DNA of 64,000 bases from positions 2,728,001 to 2,792,000 of the forward strand of contig OZ234504.1 in NCBI GenBank assembly GCA_965153455.1, given 5' to 3'. The notes below the pieces were generated by a model, which worked only from the letters and a program-made list of their open reading frames with translations, did not search any database and was not told the DNA's origin. Below, piece after piece: positions 11,609 through 24,400 of the stretch. Position numbers and translations under genes: made by a program. The stretch is from Sphagnum compactum (Eukaryota > Bryophyta > Sphagnopsida > Sphagnales). Each line of letters begins with the position of its first letter. The first letter of the stretch is position 1.

Positions 11609-14600
11609 TCATGGATTGAGACTTGGTACCATTTCGTTACACCCATCACCAGAACTGGTTTTTAAGGCCAAAGTACTTGACAATGCCCAATAAAAACGAA
11701 CCCATGTACACTGCTGCAAGTAGCAAGACAACAACTGGCAAAAGATTCCAGCTCTCTGAAAGAAAGAAGGAGTTGGGGTTGTGTTGCCTCCCACTGCCCT
11801 TACTAGATCCAAAACTGAACGTGGCTGGAACTTTGGGGGTGAATTCATGATTACATTGTCCACTTTGTGTTCATATATCCTTCCATCCTTGTCCAACTTG
11901 TATTCTGAGGTTCCATCAAAATGGCCCTGAGCTTCCCATGGCACACGAGGGATACCATGGACGGTCCACCGCACCATGATCACATTGTCTGATGGCTGCC
12001 AAACCCGGACTATGTCAACCCATAGAGCTTTGAAGAAGATGCGGCCATGAAACCGCAAAGCCCAGAAAATAAGCTTATAGTTATCTATGCCCTTAAAGGT
12101 ATTCATAGGATCCTGGAATACCACATCATCTCTGGAACACAAGCATTTCCACAACCTGTTAGCAACCCATGGGTATGTGCAAAACAAGACTTAATGCAAG
12201 AAGGGTCATATAATCAACTACTTCACTACAATTTTACAATGCAAGAGAACACAAGTTCTCAGTATCCTGCTACAGTCAATGCCACAGTGGAACAAACCAC
12301 AAGAACCAAGAGCAAATAGCAAGTACTTTCTATTTGAGGCACCCAAATCCTGCTACACAGACCTAAAATGAAGTAATAAACTCAGAAACTTGGGTGGAAA
12401 CAGCAGCCACCAAATCACTTCAACAAAGTCCCAAGACACACTTTGTGGTCCAACTAGCTTAGAACTCAAGGTAAACCAGACTCACTGGAATACCTATGGA
12501 TCAGCACACCAAATATCTCTCATAAGAATTGAGAAATCTCCAATCTCACAGTTAAGAAAAGGCAAAGCAAGGTTAAAACTTCTTCAACCAGCCACAGAGA
12601 ATTCCAAAGAAGGAAAGGCAAAAACAGAGAACAAAGAAACAAAAACAAGATTGAAAGCAGTATGAACAACAGTGCCAGTTTCACACCTGTTCAGGGACCA
12701 TCAACAGTAGCATGTATGATGGATCAGCACACCAAATAATATCCATGTGATTGCAGTGAGCAACTCCACAGAAACATGTTAGGCAACAAAACAAAAGTTA
12801 CTGATTCCAGCAGAAGCAAAACAAACACAACAAGAATATAACTCAGACCACAAGCTGCATCATGAATGGCAGTGACTAGCTGCCATAACTTCTCACTGCC
12901 TTCATCAGCTCCAGACAGCAGGTTGTAGATAAGTCTATCACAATCTGCTCAAAACTTAGGGGAATCTGTCAAATTTCCAAAAGCACTGTGAAGACTCAGT
13001 CATCATGCTGGCTAGCAATCAAGAGGCTAAGCTAATAGAAAAAGTCAATAGATCCTCAATCACACTGCAAAAAGGTTTTGAAGGCATCAAGATGAACTAA
13101 TGCACACATACACAAATCTGAAATACAGTAGCCAGCAGTTCTCACCATTCAATGGTGGTCTAATTGACAAGCAGGCTCACAAGAAAAAGGGGCACCTGCC
13201 TCATCAATTCTAAGAAGCAACCGTGACAAGATATATACACCTAATCTTTGTAAATACTGAGAAATCCTCAGTACTTACAATTCAAGTCAACCTGAAAAGG
13301 ATCAAGATATGACCCAAAAATAAGGTTAGGATACTTCAGATCTGGTAACATAAAAGCATCCAATCTGCAAGCATGAAAATGACAAAACCTTGCCCTAAAG
13401 GACAGAGAAAACAAGAAGACCACAAGACAATTAAAGGGTGATCTGGACCATGGCAATGGTCATAAACATGGTTCAGGGACATTCAACACAGCCAACCAAC
13501 CAACCACCACCTACCATAACATCCCTACTGATTTCATCAGTTTGTGGCAATCGATGGAGGTTAATGTCAAACATGAACCTGGATACTAAATTTCTGTCAC
13601 AGGACCTCCAGTAATGGGAAAACTCAACCATGATGCAGGCTAGCTCAAGATGACATAAACAAGAGCAAAAATGAAAAAACTCCCAAGAAGAAAGATGAAC
13701 ACAAAAAGAAAAAGAAAGAGAGAGGCAGGGAAAAAGGCAAGAAATGGAAGAACCCAAAAAAAGGAAGGAGGAAGAAAGAGAGAGAGAGAGAAGCATAGCT
13801 TTCAGAGCAAGAAGTTTAGAGAGAATAGCTGTGAGAAGGAGATATGAAACCAGAGGTACCTGTAAATGTCAAAACTGAGATCTTTGTAGAACAAGCATGG
13901 AAGCTCCTCTCTCAGAATGCGAATTGCAGAGCCACAGTTGGCATAGAAATTGTCACGCTCAGAGCTTTCCTGCTTTTGCCTAGGTGTTGGAGTGGACTGC
14001 GAAGCGACAAGCAACATTGGTGTAAATCCATCTTCTTCCTCATCCACCCTCCTTGGTGGCTGAGACCAACTGGAATAGAGCCCTCCCCCTGGCCTGCTCA
14101 TGACTTCCCGGTCGTCCTCACCTGCAGCCAGTCCTTGCTCCTGGCTTTTCAGGAACAGAGTTTCCAGATCCCTGCTGTTTATTCCCACGCTATCAAGAGT
14201 CTGGAAATCGTGAGCTTCAGCATCTGAGAATGGCCATCCCAGGTGTGGTTGGAAAGCCTCCTTCTCGACGATCTCCAGATCCCCCCTCATCGTCTTCACC
14301 TTTGCAGCCTCAAATTTTACATTGCTACTGTGACCCCCATACGTTAGACTATTGCTGCGGCGTCCACCTTCCGGCTTCTTGCTACGACTCAGTCCATAGC
14401 TGCTGCTGCCGGACACACTAGGTGAAGAAGTTGGAGAAGGAGAAAGAGGAGGCAGGCCAACGGGTACGGCCGCTCTTTCTGAGATCAGGACTCTCCGGCG
14501 GTGGCGCTGTGCCGCCGGAGACCGATCCCGGCTGCTTCTGACAAAGATACGCAATGAGGATACAGAAGAAGTGGGAGGAGAAGGCACTGAGGATATGTGC

Positions 14601-14701
14601 GCGGAAGGAACTCCGTCTGGTCCGAGGGCGCAGGTGTGAGTAGCCATTAATAGAATAGGATTCGGTCCATGCAGCAACAGTAACGATGATGATCCCACCA
14701 T
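11609..14701 (-). CDS. DUF2358 family protein (NTF2/SnoaL-like fold), probably plastid-targeted
   Basis: Exon 1 (14701-13860) and exon 2 (12131-11609) give 454 residues. Splicing TACAG|GTACCT to CCAG|AGATGAT restores FYKDLSFDIYRDDVVFQDP, the DUF2358 hallmark. The domain then runs through NTFKGIDNYKLIFWALRFHG, WVDIVRVWQP, WTVHGIPRVPWEAQG, DGRIYEHKVDN and SPPKFQPRSVLDLV. Residues 1-60 are Ser/Pro/Arg-rich and lack a strong acid patch, as in a transit peptide. The following ~200 residues are low-complexity and not conserved. The function is unknown; the domain resembles NTF2-like small-ligand folds. The frame is open upstream to ATG 14857. The 1728-bp intron carries nothing I can name. After SVLDLV the C-terminus is ambiguous: the open frame ends at 11609, but the neighbouring frame encodes a strong membrane helix (see findings). 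The gene lies head-to-tail upstream of SARD4. Confidence 0.85.
13775..13793. repeat. (GA)n tract in the intron of the DUF2358 gene
   Basis: A run of alternating agagagag is seen at the edge of a purine-rich block (13670-13795), about 65 bp inside the 5' end of the intron of the minus-strand gene. Confidence 0.8.
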
Positions 14702-14859
14702 GCGACGCCCCCACAAAACCCTAAGTCTCTCTCCTGGACAAACCGCTAAGAGAGGCAATTTCTCCTTTGAAATCTTTGGCTTTCCTGCTGGACAAAAGCT
14801 CCTGGCCAGAGACTGTTTGCACACGGGAACTGAGCCCCGAAAACCTACAAAAAGCAAAC

Positions 14860-16440
14860 AGAAAACGAAACCCTAGAGCGAGCAATCTGATGCATCAATT
14901 CTCCACGGCGGACAGAGCCTTTCCCACATCAACAACGGCGACACCACAACGTCCACAAAGATACTATGCAAAAAACTTCTTGATCGCAGCAAGAACGATT
15001 GCGAAAGAGTTCTCTCCCCAATTTCCCCAAACCCTCGTGTCGGGACACTCGGGCGTGCAGACAGGAAGATCGATCTCCGTAGAACAAAAAAAAAACTCCT
15101 AGTGAAAGAATCCACTCAAGAAACAAAAACAGAAAAAGAAACCTCGAGAAGCAGAGTAGAAGCCGATGAGAACAGACAACAGACCTTCCAAAAAACCCTG
15201 CGTGTGCCAGCTCCCCCTCTGAAGAACAACAACACCACCACCACCACCACCACTAAAATGTTCGCAGATATTGTGCAGAAAACACAAACAAAACCGCCAA
15301 CTTCGACAACAGAAACTTTTCTTTTCCAAAATCTGCAACAAAAAAATTTGAATTTTTTTATAGAAAATATTACAAAAGATCTGTATCAAAGCAGAAGAAG
15401 AGAGAAAACAGATCAATTTCTTCTCCAACAAGTAGGATTTATTTTTTCCGGAGTTCGCGAGCAATGCAAAAAAAAACGCGAAGCAGGTCCGCGCAACAAG
15501 AGCAAAGCCGTCGTCGGAAAAGAGACCACGAAGAGCTCGGCTACGCTGTGCACGTACACAAAACAAGCGCAAACCATCTTTTACTCAACTATTCCTCGTC
15601 TTTTTTTCACTTCTGCCCGGTTGATTCTAACTTAACCGACTGCCGAGATCCAAGAGCTCACCGATTCTCAATGAGACGTGTCAAAATCTGGGGCGAGAAA
15701 ACTCGTTGACATATGCTAAACTGGGCAGTCAGTGTCACCCGTCTTAAAAAGGTGGTCATAAACAAAATAGGTGGGGAAAAGTCGTAGAGAAAGCGCATAA
15801 AAAAAAAGGGTAAACGAGGTTTAAAAAAACACCCTATTATATTTCCAGTACAAAAAAAAGACTGGTTACGGGCAGCAGCTAGTTTTTCACTCTTTTGTCG
15901 CAACTCGTCATCTTTTGCCTACAAAAGACTGACAAGGCAAAGCGGCAGCACACGTCCACTAGTGTCTTTCATTTTTTTTGGGGTGTTTTAATTGATTTAG
16001 TTATGTATAATAAAATCTCCAAAATCCAGAAATTCAAACAATTGAAAATCTTTTGTTTTTTTGTTTTTGTTTTTTTTTGTCATTTTTCCCTGTGAAAATA
16101 AAAAATATACATATAAATAAGTAGGTAAAGTCATGTTTCAGTTTCACTCTTTTTCAGATTTCACAATTATTGTAGCCAATTAAGCCAAAAAAAAAAGATA
16201 CCAAAATTAGGCTAGCGCTAATTTAAGCCAAATTGATAAATAAATTTAATTTTGAGTTTGCAATTTCTGTGATAAAATAATATATTATTGTGGTCTAAAT
16301 AAAAAAGTGACCAAATTATCCAAATTGACTGACTAAGCTTTTATCCCTTGAAACAGGGGACGAAACAGGGGACGACCAATCACAATCAAAGCTGTGGCTG
16401 TCCAATGTCAATGGATGGCATTGGATGGATGACTGTCGTC
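14860..16440. other. 5' flank of the DUF2358 gene; low-complexity, no gene
   Basis: A telo-box (aaaccctag, about 14867-14875) lies some 170 bp upstream of the chosen start of the minus-strand gene. A 177-residue plus frame (15102-15635) is made of Lys/Thr/Gln-rich low-complexity sequence, including an (ACC)n tract near 15232-15254. I regard it as a by-product of leader and promoter composition. From 15,700 on the sequence becomes AT-rich with homopolymer runs. Confidence 0.5.
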
Positions 16441-16554
16441 TTTGAATGGATGATCAATTCAGGAATACATGACGGGTGGATTGCGAAATTAGATAGGGTA
16501 AAGTAAAAAATGAATAAAAAAGCAAAAAAAATGAATGGGTGTGTAAAGTAAAAT

Positions 16555-16745
16555 GGTCAGATGAATGAATAGGTGCGTGGATGAATAAATGATGGATGAA
16601 TAGGTGGCAAAACGAATGGGTGGGTATAGAAAATTGCTCGGATGAATGAATAGATGCGTGGATAAATAAATGATGGATGAATGAGTGGTAAGTAAATGGC
16701 CTAATGAATGAATAGCTGCGTGGATGAATAAATGATGGATGAGAT
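16555..16745. repeat. Imperfect minisatellite built on GGATGAATGAATAG
   Basis: Three imperfect copies of a 60-80 bp unit are seen. Each contains gatgaatgaatag-tgcgtggat followed by gaataaatgatggatga (starts near 16560, 16640 and 16702). Short TGAA/GGAT sub-repeats make the whole region internally repetitive. It encodes a Ser/His/Phe-rich minus frame that I regard as spurious. Confidence 0.75.
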
Positions 16746-16927
16746 AGCAAGTAATTTGTCACACTTTTTTCATTTATTTACCATTAGTGTTCGGATAGGA
16801 AGTAAGTTACTTACTAGAGAGTTCAGTGTACATTGAAGTAAGTTACCTATTTTCACATTGATTTACTCTTTTTTTTTGGTTTTTTCCTGGCTGTTTGCCT
16901 GGTAAAGAAATATTTACAAACAGACTT

Positions 16928-16969
16928 GCCCTAGAAAACCCTAGAAAAAAAACCCTAGAAAAAACCCTT
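16928..16969 (+). promoter_or_regulatory. Telo-box triplet (AACCCTAG) followed by a leader-like sequence
   Basis: Three ACCCTAGAAAA units are spaced 10-14 bp apart, followed by a pyrimidine-rich leader-like stretch (cttcttcttctcctccg). This resembles a plus-strand promoter/5' UTR, although the only recognisable gene here (17128-17424) is on the minus strand. No plus-strand protein is recognised. Confidence 0.35.
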
Positions 16970-17127
16970 CGATCTCCGTGCGCGTCTTTTTCTGACTTCT
17001 TCTTCTCCTCCGAAATTTCTGCAATTCTTCTCTTGTGTTTACAGATCCAAGCTCGTCATTCGAGTGTTTGAGCAAGCAATGGGACGTCCGGAATTTGAGA
17101 GAAGAATTCGTAATTTCAGAAATGGTT

Positions 17128-17424
17128 TTAGTCGCCCATGGCAGTGCCGGACAAGCCCATGTCTGCGTGTTTTTCTTCTTCTTCGTCTTCTTTGCCTGCG
17201 GGAGGAGGATTGCTGGCACCGAAAGTGGGACCGCCCAGACCTGCAGCTTCTTGGGGATTAGGAACGTGGTCGACTGCCATCGTTACCGGCATAGCTCCCT
17301 CGTCCTCTGTGGAATCCGTCTTGTACCTGGGATTGCCGCCGGGGTTGCTTTCGTCTGCAGCCTTGGTCTCGTATGTCGTGGGTGTGAATGCCCCTGGTGG
17401 ATTTGCTCCTTGAGCTCCTGACAT
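17128..17424 (-). CDS. PM41-like seed-maturation / LEA-like small hydrophilic protein
   Basis: A single exon of 98 residues starts MSGAQGANPPGAFTPTTYE. That is the characteristic opening of the soybean PM41-type seed-maturation proteins (MSGAQGA-PPG...TATTYES). Further family features are STEDEGAMPV, corresponding to the SKEDEGGIQV block, a GLGGPTFGA motif in the middle, and a C-terminal KHADMGLSGTAMGD like the family's KQDLGVTGTG. The protein is hydrophilic, Gly/Pro/acid-rich and without cysteines or membrane segments, as expected for an intrinsically disordered desiccation protein. In seed plants the family is induced late in embryogenesis and by ABA. A CACGTG core (18034-18039) about 610 bp upstream could be an ABA-response element. 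The family assignment is by motif memory; the biochemical role is unknown. Confidence 0.75.
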   Translation of the reverse strand: MSGAQGANPPGAFTPTTYETKAADESNPGGNPRYKTDSTEDEGAMPVTMAVDHVPNPQEAAGLGGPTFGASNPPPAGKEDEEEEKHADMGLSGTAMGD

Positions 17425-18032
17425 CTTTCGAATTTGATAATTGGGTAACTATTGCAGTAGCTCTCTACCCAATTATAATCTCACAATCAGTCCCTGAGCG
17501 CACAACTAGACAAGAGGCAAACATTTAGAAAACTACAATTATTCCAATTTCATGAAAGATATAGATAGAGAGAACTTCTTCTGCATTGACAGACAGCATA
17601 TTTACTGCAGTCATTGAATTCCACAGATTGCCATAAAACCAGGAAGATGAAATCACAGCACACAAAAGATATATTGATGGGTATCAACAGATCACTCTTC
17701 TGAAACAATGAAGCTCCCTCACCTGTGCAAATAATTGTTTCAAGCTGGATTGGATTGCAACCCAAAAACAAAACAAAACAAAACAAAAACTCGATCGTTT
17801 GAAGCTCACTAGGATAACTAGCAAAAAGAGTGTGAGAGCAAAGATAAGATTGAATTCTGATGATTTAGCAAGTGCGGAAACGGTGACGGACTCAGCAAAT
17901 TGGATGCTGCAGCAACATGACTAGCAGGAGCTTAAATTGGTCGAGATGATGATGCTGATGCAACATGGAGCACCACTTCGTCAACGCCACGACCACCCCC
18001 CATACATGCAGATTACTCTCCTGATGAATGCA

Positions 18033-18041
18033 CCACGTGTT
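18033..18041 (-). promoter_or_regulatory. G-box/ABRE-like CCACGTGTT upstream of the PM41-like gene
   Basis: The palindromic core CACGTG is seen about 610 bp upstream of the ATG at 17424. Such cores bind bZIP ABA factors in plants. Relevance depends on where transcription starts, which the sequence does not show. Confidence 0.35.
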
Positions 18042-18199
18042 GCTGATCGATCCAGTTGGACAAACCTCAACAAATCTTGAGACCTTATGAGGACCAAAAA
18101 AATCTCTGCAGAAGTGGAGATCTGATCCAATTCTGGTAGGTATTATTACAGTTATTACCAAAATGATTTGATGAATTCATGTATTTTCTGACTTGTCTA

Positions 18200-20700
18200 G
18201 AGATTTGCGATGTTTGGGATTGTATCTAATTTCATGATTTGCATGCAGGCGACATTAGAGGGGCCAAGGGTGAGATAGCTTCCTACACGAGAGGGACTAG
18301 CTCTTTTCTTTTTTTTTTGGGGTTCTTGCGGGATGTGCGTTTTTTGACCTTTCTTTGGCCTTCCCTTTTTGTCTCCCTTGTGATGGTTCCAACCATCGAT
18401 CTCTAATTGCATTTTGGTGTGCTTTGTTTCATGACTTATAGAGGTACCAGGTGTTGGGTGGTTTATAAGAAAACAGAAACAGATTCCTGGTGGTTGTGAG
18501 TGGTGATTCTTAAGATTCATAATCTGGGGGTTCTCAAAAGAATCCAAGGCCGAGTGGATTCTGGTATATATGTATAATCATGGTTCTCAAAAATTGAATC
18601 CAGTAATGCCCCCACCCCCAAGGGTGTTGCTGTACACAGCCTGCAAATCATCACCCTTTTTATCAAAGAATTTCCACCTTCTGCTATAGAGGTTCATTCC
18701 AGTGTTGGGTGGTTCTCACTTTTGAGATGAAACCTCCGACTTTTAAGTTCTTTGAAGTTTGGAGGATTAAACAACCATTGGGTGATGGGTATTTCAATTT
18801 CTTTTAAATATTAGAACCTCAAGTCACACGTATTTGTAGAAACAATCAGAAGTTAGTTAAATCAATTCTTTTATAATAATAGTAATAATAATAATATTAT
18901 TATTATTATTTTGGTTTACTTAACAACCTCCATTCATGAGAGTCAGTTGTATGGGTACAGAACAATCCAAAGAATCACCAATGAATTCAGACTTGGATAT
19001 AAAATCACAAAACTTGCACATGTATTATATTTTGAAGATGAAATATGACTTTCAAGTCACACATTTCCCTTACAGGCTTGAAATTCTCAAGTCCCAAGAC
19101 CCATAACCAATAAGGGTGTGCCACACTATGGCCTTGCCATTTACATTTAAATGTATCTTAAGGCAAAAGAAGAATTATGGAAATTTGAATATTTGACCAT
19201 ACAAAAATATAATCTTCAAAACAATCTTCTAAAAGAAACCAAAATCCTTCAAGATGTCATAACTATATTTCTAATCTCAAGTTTCAACACAAGCCAAAAT
19301 ATCATCTTTCAAAAACCCTCATCTAAAAATAGACCTACTATCTGAAGGCCAAAATCCCTTATAGCTATTACACTCTATAATGAATCTAAACACAATATCT
19401 TTGCCTTGGTAGGCAAGGCCAACAAATTTTATAGCAACCGTTACCTGGCATATGTGTTTCTCCCTCTTTTCATAAAGGTTTTGAGGTGTTTTCACGAATA
19501 GGTCAACAATTCCAACATGTTGTAATTCATTATATGTGAACGTAGACCAATAGTCATTTTTGAATCATTGTAAAATAATTTTATGATCACATTATGTATG
19601 TAATGACACATCATTTTGTCCATGTCATTTGCGTAGTCATTCTTTAATTATATTTGAAATGATTTTATCTTAGTCACATTTTCATATCATATTTTGAAAA
19701 TCCACATCATTTTGTAATTAATCATGAATGCCATATGGATGAAAATTTATAATGAAAAAACAACATTAGCTTTCCTGTTACCACATCATTGTCTATTGAT
19801 CAAATGCACCACTAATATATGACTACAATTTTATAACACATAGGATTTGAAGTAATATATTATTATTATAATCAATTACTAATTGTTTAGAACATTAAGT
19901 CGTTGATTTATTGGTTCCAAAGGACAAGATTTCTTTTAGTGTCTTAAGGGCTACATTTTTCAATTTTATCAATGTCAATTATGATCCTTGTATTCCTATT
20001 GCATCGCATGTTTAATGTGCTTCTTGTCTATTTCAAGTAATAAAATCTTTTAATTCTTGTTCATACAATCAAAAAATTTATTTTTTCAAGTTAACACAAT
20101 CTCCTTTTGTATATATTTTTTGTTTTTAATAACATATTTCAATTTGGATGTGTCAATTTTTAATTTTAAATTACATATGACAAAATAATGGGAGGTTATT
20201 CATTAAAATCTTAGAAAGTTGGTCATTCATTGACCCAACATTAAAACTTGACACAATGCGAAAAACAAAATTCTAAATATAAATGGAAAAAAGGTAATGG
20301 AGGACACAACAAGGCCAAATGGTTGCCATGTGCATGTGTGGAACTCATTAGTGAAATATTGAGTTTTTTTTACATGTTAAACTTAAAACATGTTTTTATA
20401 AGTATAATAATTATGTAACTAAATTGGTTGATTGCCATTTTACTCATTAAATTCACATCACGTGAATTACAAAGCAAACCCATGTAACGTATGCCCCATT
20501 AACTCACATACACGTTTTCATATTGTTTGTGATAAAATAATTTATTTTTCAACTTCTAATTGTAACGTGGAACTTTTTTTAGGCCTTTATCATAAGGAAT
20601 CAAGTTTAACTTCGAAAACCTCTTCATCCAAAGCTTCATACTTTCAAATTAATTAAACTTACATCTCATCCCAATTCATAGTAGTTGGATTCATTCATTA
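18200..20700. other. Gene-poor spacer
   Basis: No gene is recognised. The sequence grows AT-rich after 18,800. It contains a short (AAT)n/(ATT)n palindrome at 18882-18910, listed separately, and scattered short motifs only. Confidence 0.6.
18882..18910. repeat. (AAT)n-(ATT)n perfect palindrome
   Basis: A run of aataataataat is followed directly by attattattatt, so the sequence can fold into a loopless hairpin or cruciform. Microsatellites of this kind are common in AT-rich plant spacers. Confidence 0.8.
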
Positions 20701-20710
20701 TTTGACAAAA

Positions 20711-21425
20711 TAACACAAAGGATTTAATCAACAAGAACATTTGATTTTAAATGCATGCAAACTCCATGTTCAACTTAATGAGCCTTGGATTTCACACAAA
20801 ATATTTGATTAACAAAAACTTAACATTTTAAATGCATATAAAATGCACATTCAATTTCATGAACCTTGAATTCAACACAAAAGATCCTATCAACAAAAAA
20901 TAAACATTTAAGTGCATTTAAAATGCAAGTAATGAATCTTAGCTTTGGCATAAAATATCTAGTTAACAAAATTTATAATTTTTTATGCATGAAAAGTTCA
21001 CATTCAATTTAAGGAACTTTGGATTTGGCATCTATGATTTGATAAATAAGAAATTATAAATTTAAATGCATAAAAAATTCCCTTTTGATTTAATGAACTA
21101 TAGATTTTGCATAAATAATTTGATCAACAATAATTCATAATTTGAAATGCATGCACAATGCATGCTCGATTTAATGAACCTTAGATTTGGCATAAAATTT
21201 ATCAACAATAATTTGTAATTTTAAATGCATGAAAATTGACATGTAATTTAATCAACCTTAGATTTGACATAAAAGATCTCATCAAAAAAATTCATAATTT
21301 GAAATGCATGAACAATGCAGACTCAATTTAATGAACCTTGGATTTATTCACACACAAAACATTTCATTAGTAATAAATTTGGTGCATGCAAAACGCATGT
21401 TCAAATTCATGAAAATTTATTTTAT
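20711..21425. repeat. Degenerate tandem array, about nine copies of an ~80-bp unit
   Basis: A recurring block reads (T)TTTAAATGCATG, then AATGCA, then TTCAATTTAATGAACCTTGGATTTGGCAT split over several elements, then AAAA..TTGATCAACAA. The TGCATG/TGCATA landmarks recur at about 20749, 20833, 20914, 20987, 21067, 21148, 21226, 21305 and 21385, i.e. every 74-84 bp. The copies are strongly diverged. Each carries the octamer-like ATGCAT palindrome or a near version. No coding frame is present. Confidence 0.75.
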
Positions 21426-21429
21426 TTTT

Positions 21430-24400
21430 AAGTTCAAAAGTAGTATTACTTAATATATGTTGAACTTTTATAGACTAAAGCATTAGAAAAATCAATTGAA
21501 AGGATTCTTTTATGAGATGTTCGAAACAAGACAAAAACACAACTTGAATTTTCCATAAAAAATCATTGCTTGTTTTTTCATGTTCTCTAGTTCAAATTTT
21601 CATCTACCTTTGGCTTTCAAATCCAATCCCTCTCGGAATTTTATAAATTTTTCACAATCATGCACTTGAAAACATTTTTTAAACTCTAGTTAAATATTTG
21701 ATAACTAAGGAACCTAATGATAAACAAGACTTAAAAATGAAATGAAGTTAAATATTAAATGAACTAAAAGTACAAAGGTCACAACTTACATTCACGATAT
21801 TAAAATGTGGTGTCATTTTGACTTCTTTTTATAGTATCCCATGGAACCTTACAAAAAAACATCAACGTTTTAAAAAGTTCCACCAATTAAGTTTTACATA
21901 ATTTTATACTAAACAACCTTTTTAAAAACTTGCACTAACCATATCTCTTATAAACTTCTGCAAACCATAACTTTTAAAACCTTTCATCGGTTATTCTTTT
22001 GAAATAAGTTTCATCTTCTAAAAACTTCTATCAATTATCTTTTATAATTTTTTTTCTAAAACTTTTACTAATTTTACATTTTCTAAAAAATTCTAAACAT
22101 ATTTTTCATGGATTTTTTTTAAAACTCTAAAAAACCTCCAAACATTTTCTTTCAAACACGTTTATCAAAATTTGTAAAAAGCTCGCCAAGCATATTTTTT
22201 AAGGGATGTTTTTGAGAATTTGTAAAAACTTTCAAACATATTCTCTATGGATTTATTTTTTGATTCTAAGAATTTTTAATCATGTTTTTTGAAAATATTT
22301 TCGGAAACCTTTTTTTAAAAATTTAATTATGTATGCGACAAGGTGTGCAATACAATATATCTATTTTGGGAATGTTTCAAATTTAATGACATTGTTTATA
22401 ATGGGCCAATGAAAAATGGTTAATTTTGGGATAAAAATGAAAATAAAAAACTTGTTTGAAATGGGGTTATTTTTATGTTTCTATGTGATGACTTCAAGGG
22501 ATTGTGGTCATTCATGAACAACTTATTTTTTCTTATCCTTCTCTTAAACATGTTGTGTTTTGGGAGAATCAATAGGTGATTATTTATCAAAAATTGGAAA
22601 ACCAATGTCATAAGCAAATTTCAAAAACTGGTATTGAATAATAGGTGTTTACTTTCTTATCAAGTGTTGTTTGCCCAATTGTTATTCTCTTCTAATTATT
22701 TGTTCACCGGGTCAATTCAATGGACAACTGTGTCAACATGATAGAACACCAAATGGTTTTCTTACCTCGGTTTAACAAGTTGAAAGTGACGGTATTTGGT
22801 TACTAAAATAGGTTCCCTTCTCTTGCTAATAAATGATTTGCAAGATAGTTGCAAATTTGGCATGAAGTTCCTCCTTCATGCATATTATGTTCCACTCCTC
22901 CACAAAAATATTCGTCATACAATGTTTTTGAAATCAATGTGCACTTCTTTAATTAATGAGTTTATTACATCAACAATCTTTTGAGCGCTGACATTAAATT
23001 GTCTTGTTAATCATGCCTAATTAATTATGATTTTGTAATAGATACCTTGGCTTGGATTCGTCCATCCTCGATGGACTCCTAGGTACGTAGAAATTCCTCC
23101 AACATATTTTTTCGTGGCATGGTTCAATGCACTATTAATAGGCTTGCCAAACTGGCCTCCGCCCATTCTTATTCTTTGGACCCATTCAAATTCACTGCAA
23201 CATGTTTTGTATTTCTTTTCTTTCAACTAGTGCCCATTTTCGAAAAACTTTAGCAAGAGAACCGATATCCTCCATCATATCCTTCTCATTGCATCGCATC
23301 ATGCATTTTGAACGTGTTATGGTATGAATTAAAATAGGTACAAATGATGGAGCTTGTTTAAATATGTTGAATAAACCTGCCTGAATGAATTGTGATGAAA
23401 AATTCCATGGTTATTCATATTCAACTAGTTGAATAGTTATTGGATTTGTCTTTTTTTCAAAGTTGTTGATGACAATGTAAGTTGTTACTGTAGGTGACAC
23501 GATTGGTCAATGATTGCACAACACCTATTTAAGTCTTCCTTTAAAAGTTGTTGTTTAGTATAATGCTTCAAGTTCTTCAAATGGTGGAGGTGGTCATGAA
23601 ATAAGTGATTTATAAATAGATGCCCTTACACAATTGAATGTGCTTGTTTGGGATTTCTTAAAAACATCATTAACCCCACCCAACGCAAAGCACATTGAGT
23701 TTTTAAATTTAGCATTTTATCACATGACAATATTTTATTCAAAATATTCAATAATTGAATTTTTTATTATCATACAATGTTTGATATAAACAAGCACATG
23801 TATAATATGGATTAAAATGTGTTCATTTTCTTTGTTCAGATGAGAGTATATAAAAAGTAATTTTTTTCACTTTGCACCACTTTATTGTTTAACCAAAAAA
23901 ATATCATTACAATTCATGATTGTTATATTTACAATTGGGTTATGACATTGCAGTGTAAGGGATATGTGTTGTAAAACAAAACATTCATGATGGAATACAT
24001 TAAAAAATTTGTAGTTTTTGTAAATGAAAAAAAATAATAATTTAAAAGCTTAGATATAAAAAGGTTCATGTTGTTCAATTTTGTATTTTGTGAGGTTTTA
24101 ATTATCCTATTAGATTTTACTTATACAAAATTGCATGTTTAAGAATTTTGTCCAACAATGTTATGAAGGTAAATAAAAACATGTTTGATTACATCATGAA
24201 TGCACAAAAATAATTTTAATTGATAATAATCAAATAAATCTTTAAATGTTTTTTGAAAGATTCTTTAAAATATGCTTTGCATAATATACAAGGTCTCAAG
24301 TACACCAAGGGGGGACACTAGTAAAATAAAAATAAAAATACGTGAATCAAAATATATTGGTTGTTGGGTAAAAATATATAAGTTAATTAGTTAAAAATAA

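Noticed and set aside
15102-15635. 177-residue plus-strand frame rich in Lys, Thr and Gln
   Set aside because: It is low-complexity, includes (ACC)n, lies in the 5' flank of a minus-strand gene and shows no domain. A compositional artefact is more likely.
16454-16762. Ser/His/Phe-rich minus frame (HSFIHHLFIHA repeats)
   Set aside because: It is the translation of the GGATGAATGAAT minisatellite, not a gene.
17035-17421. Plus-strand frames opposite the PM41-like gene (up to 128 residues)
   Set aside because: They have no family match, whereas the minus frame shows the full set of PM41-type motifs.
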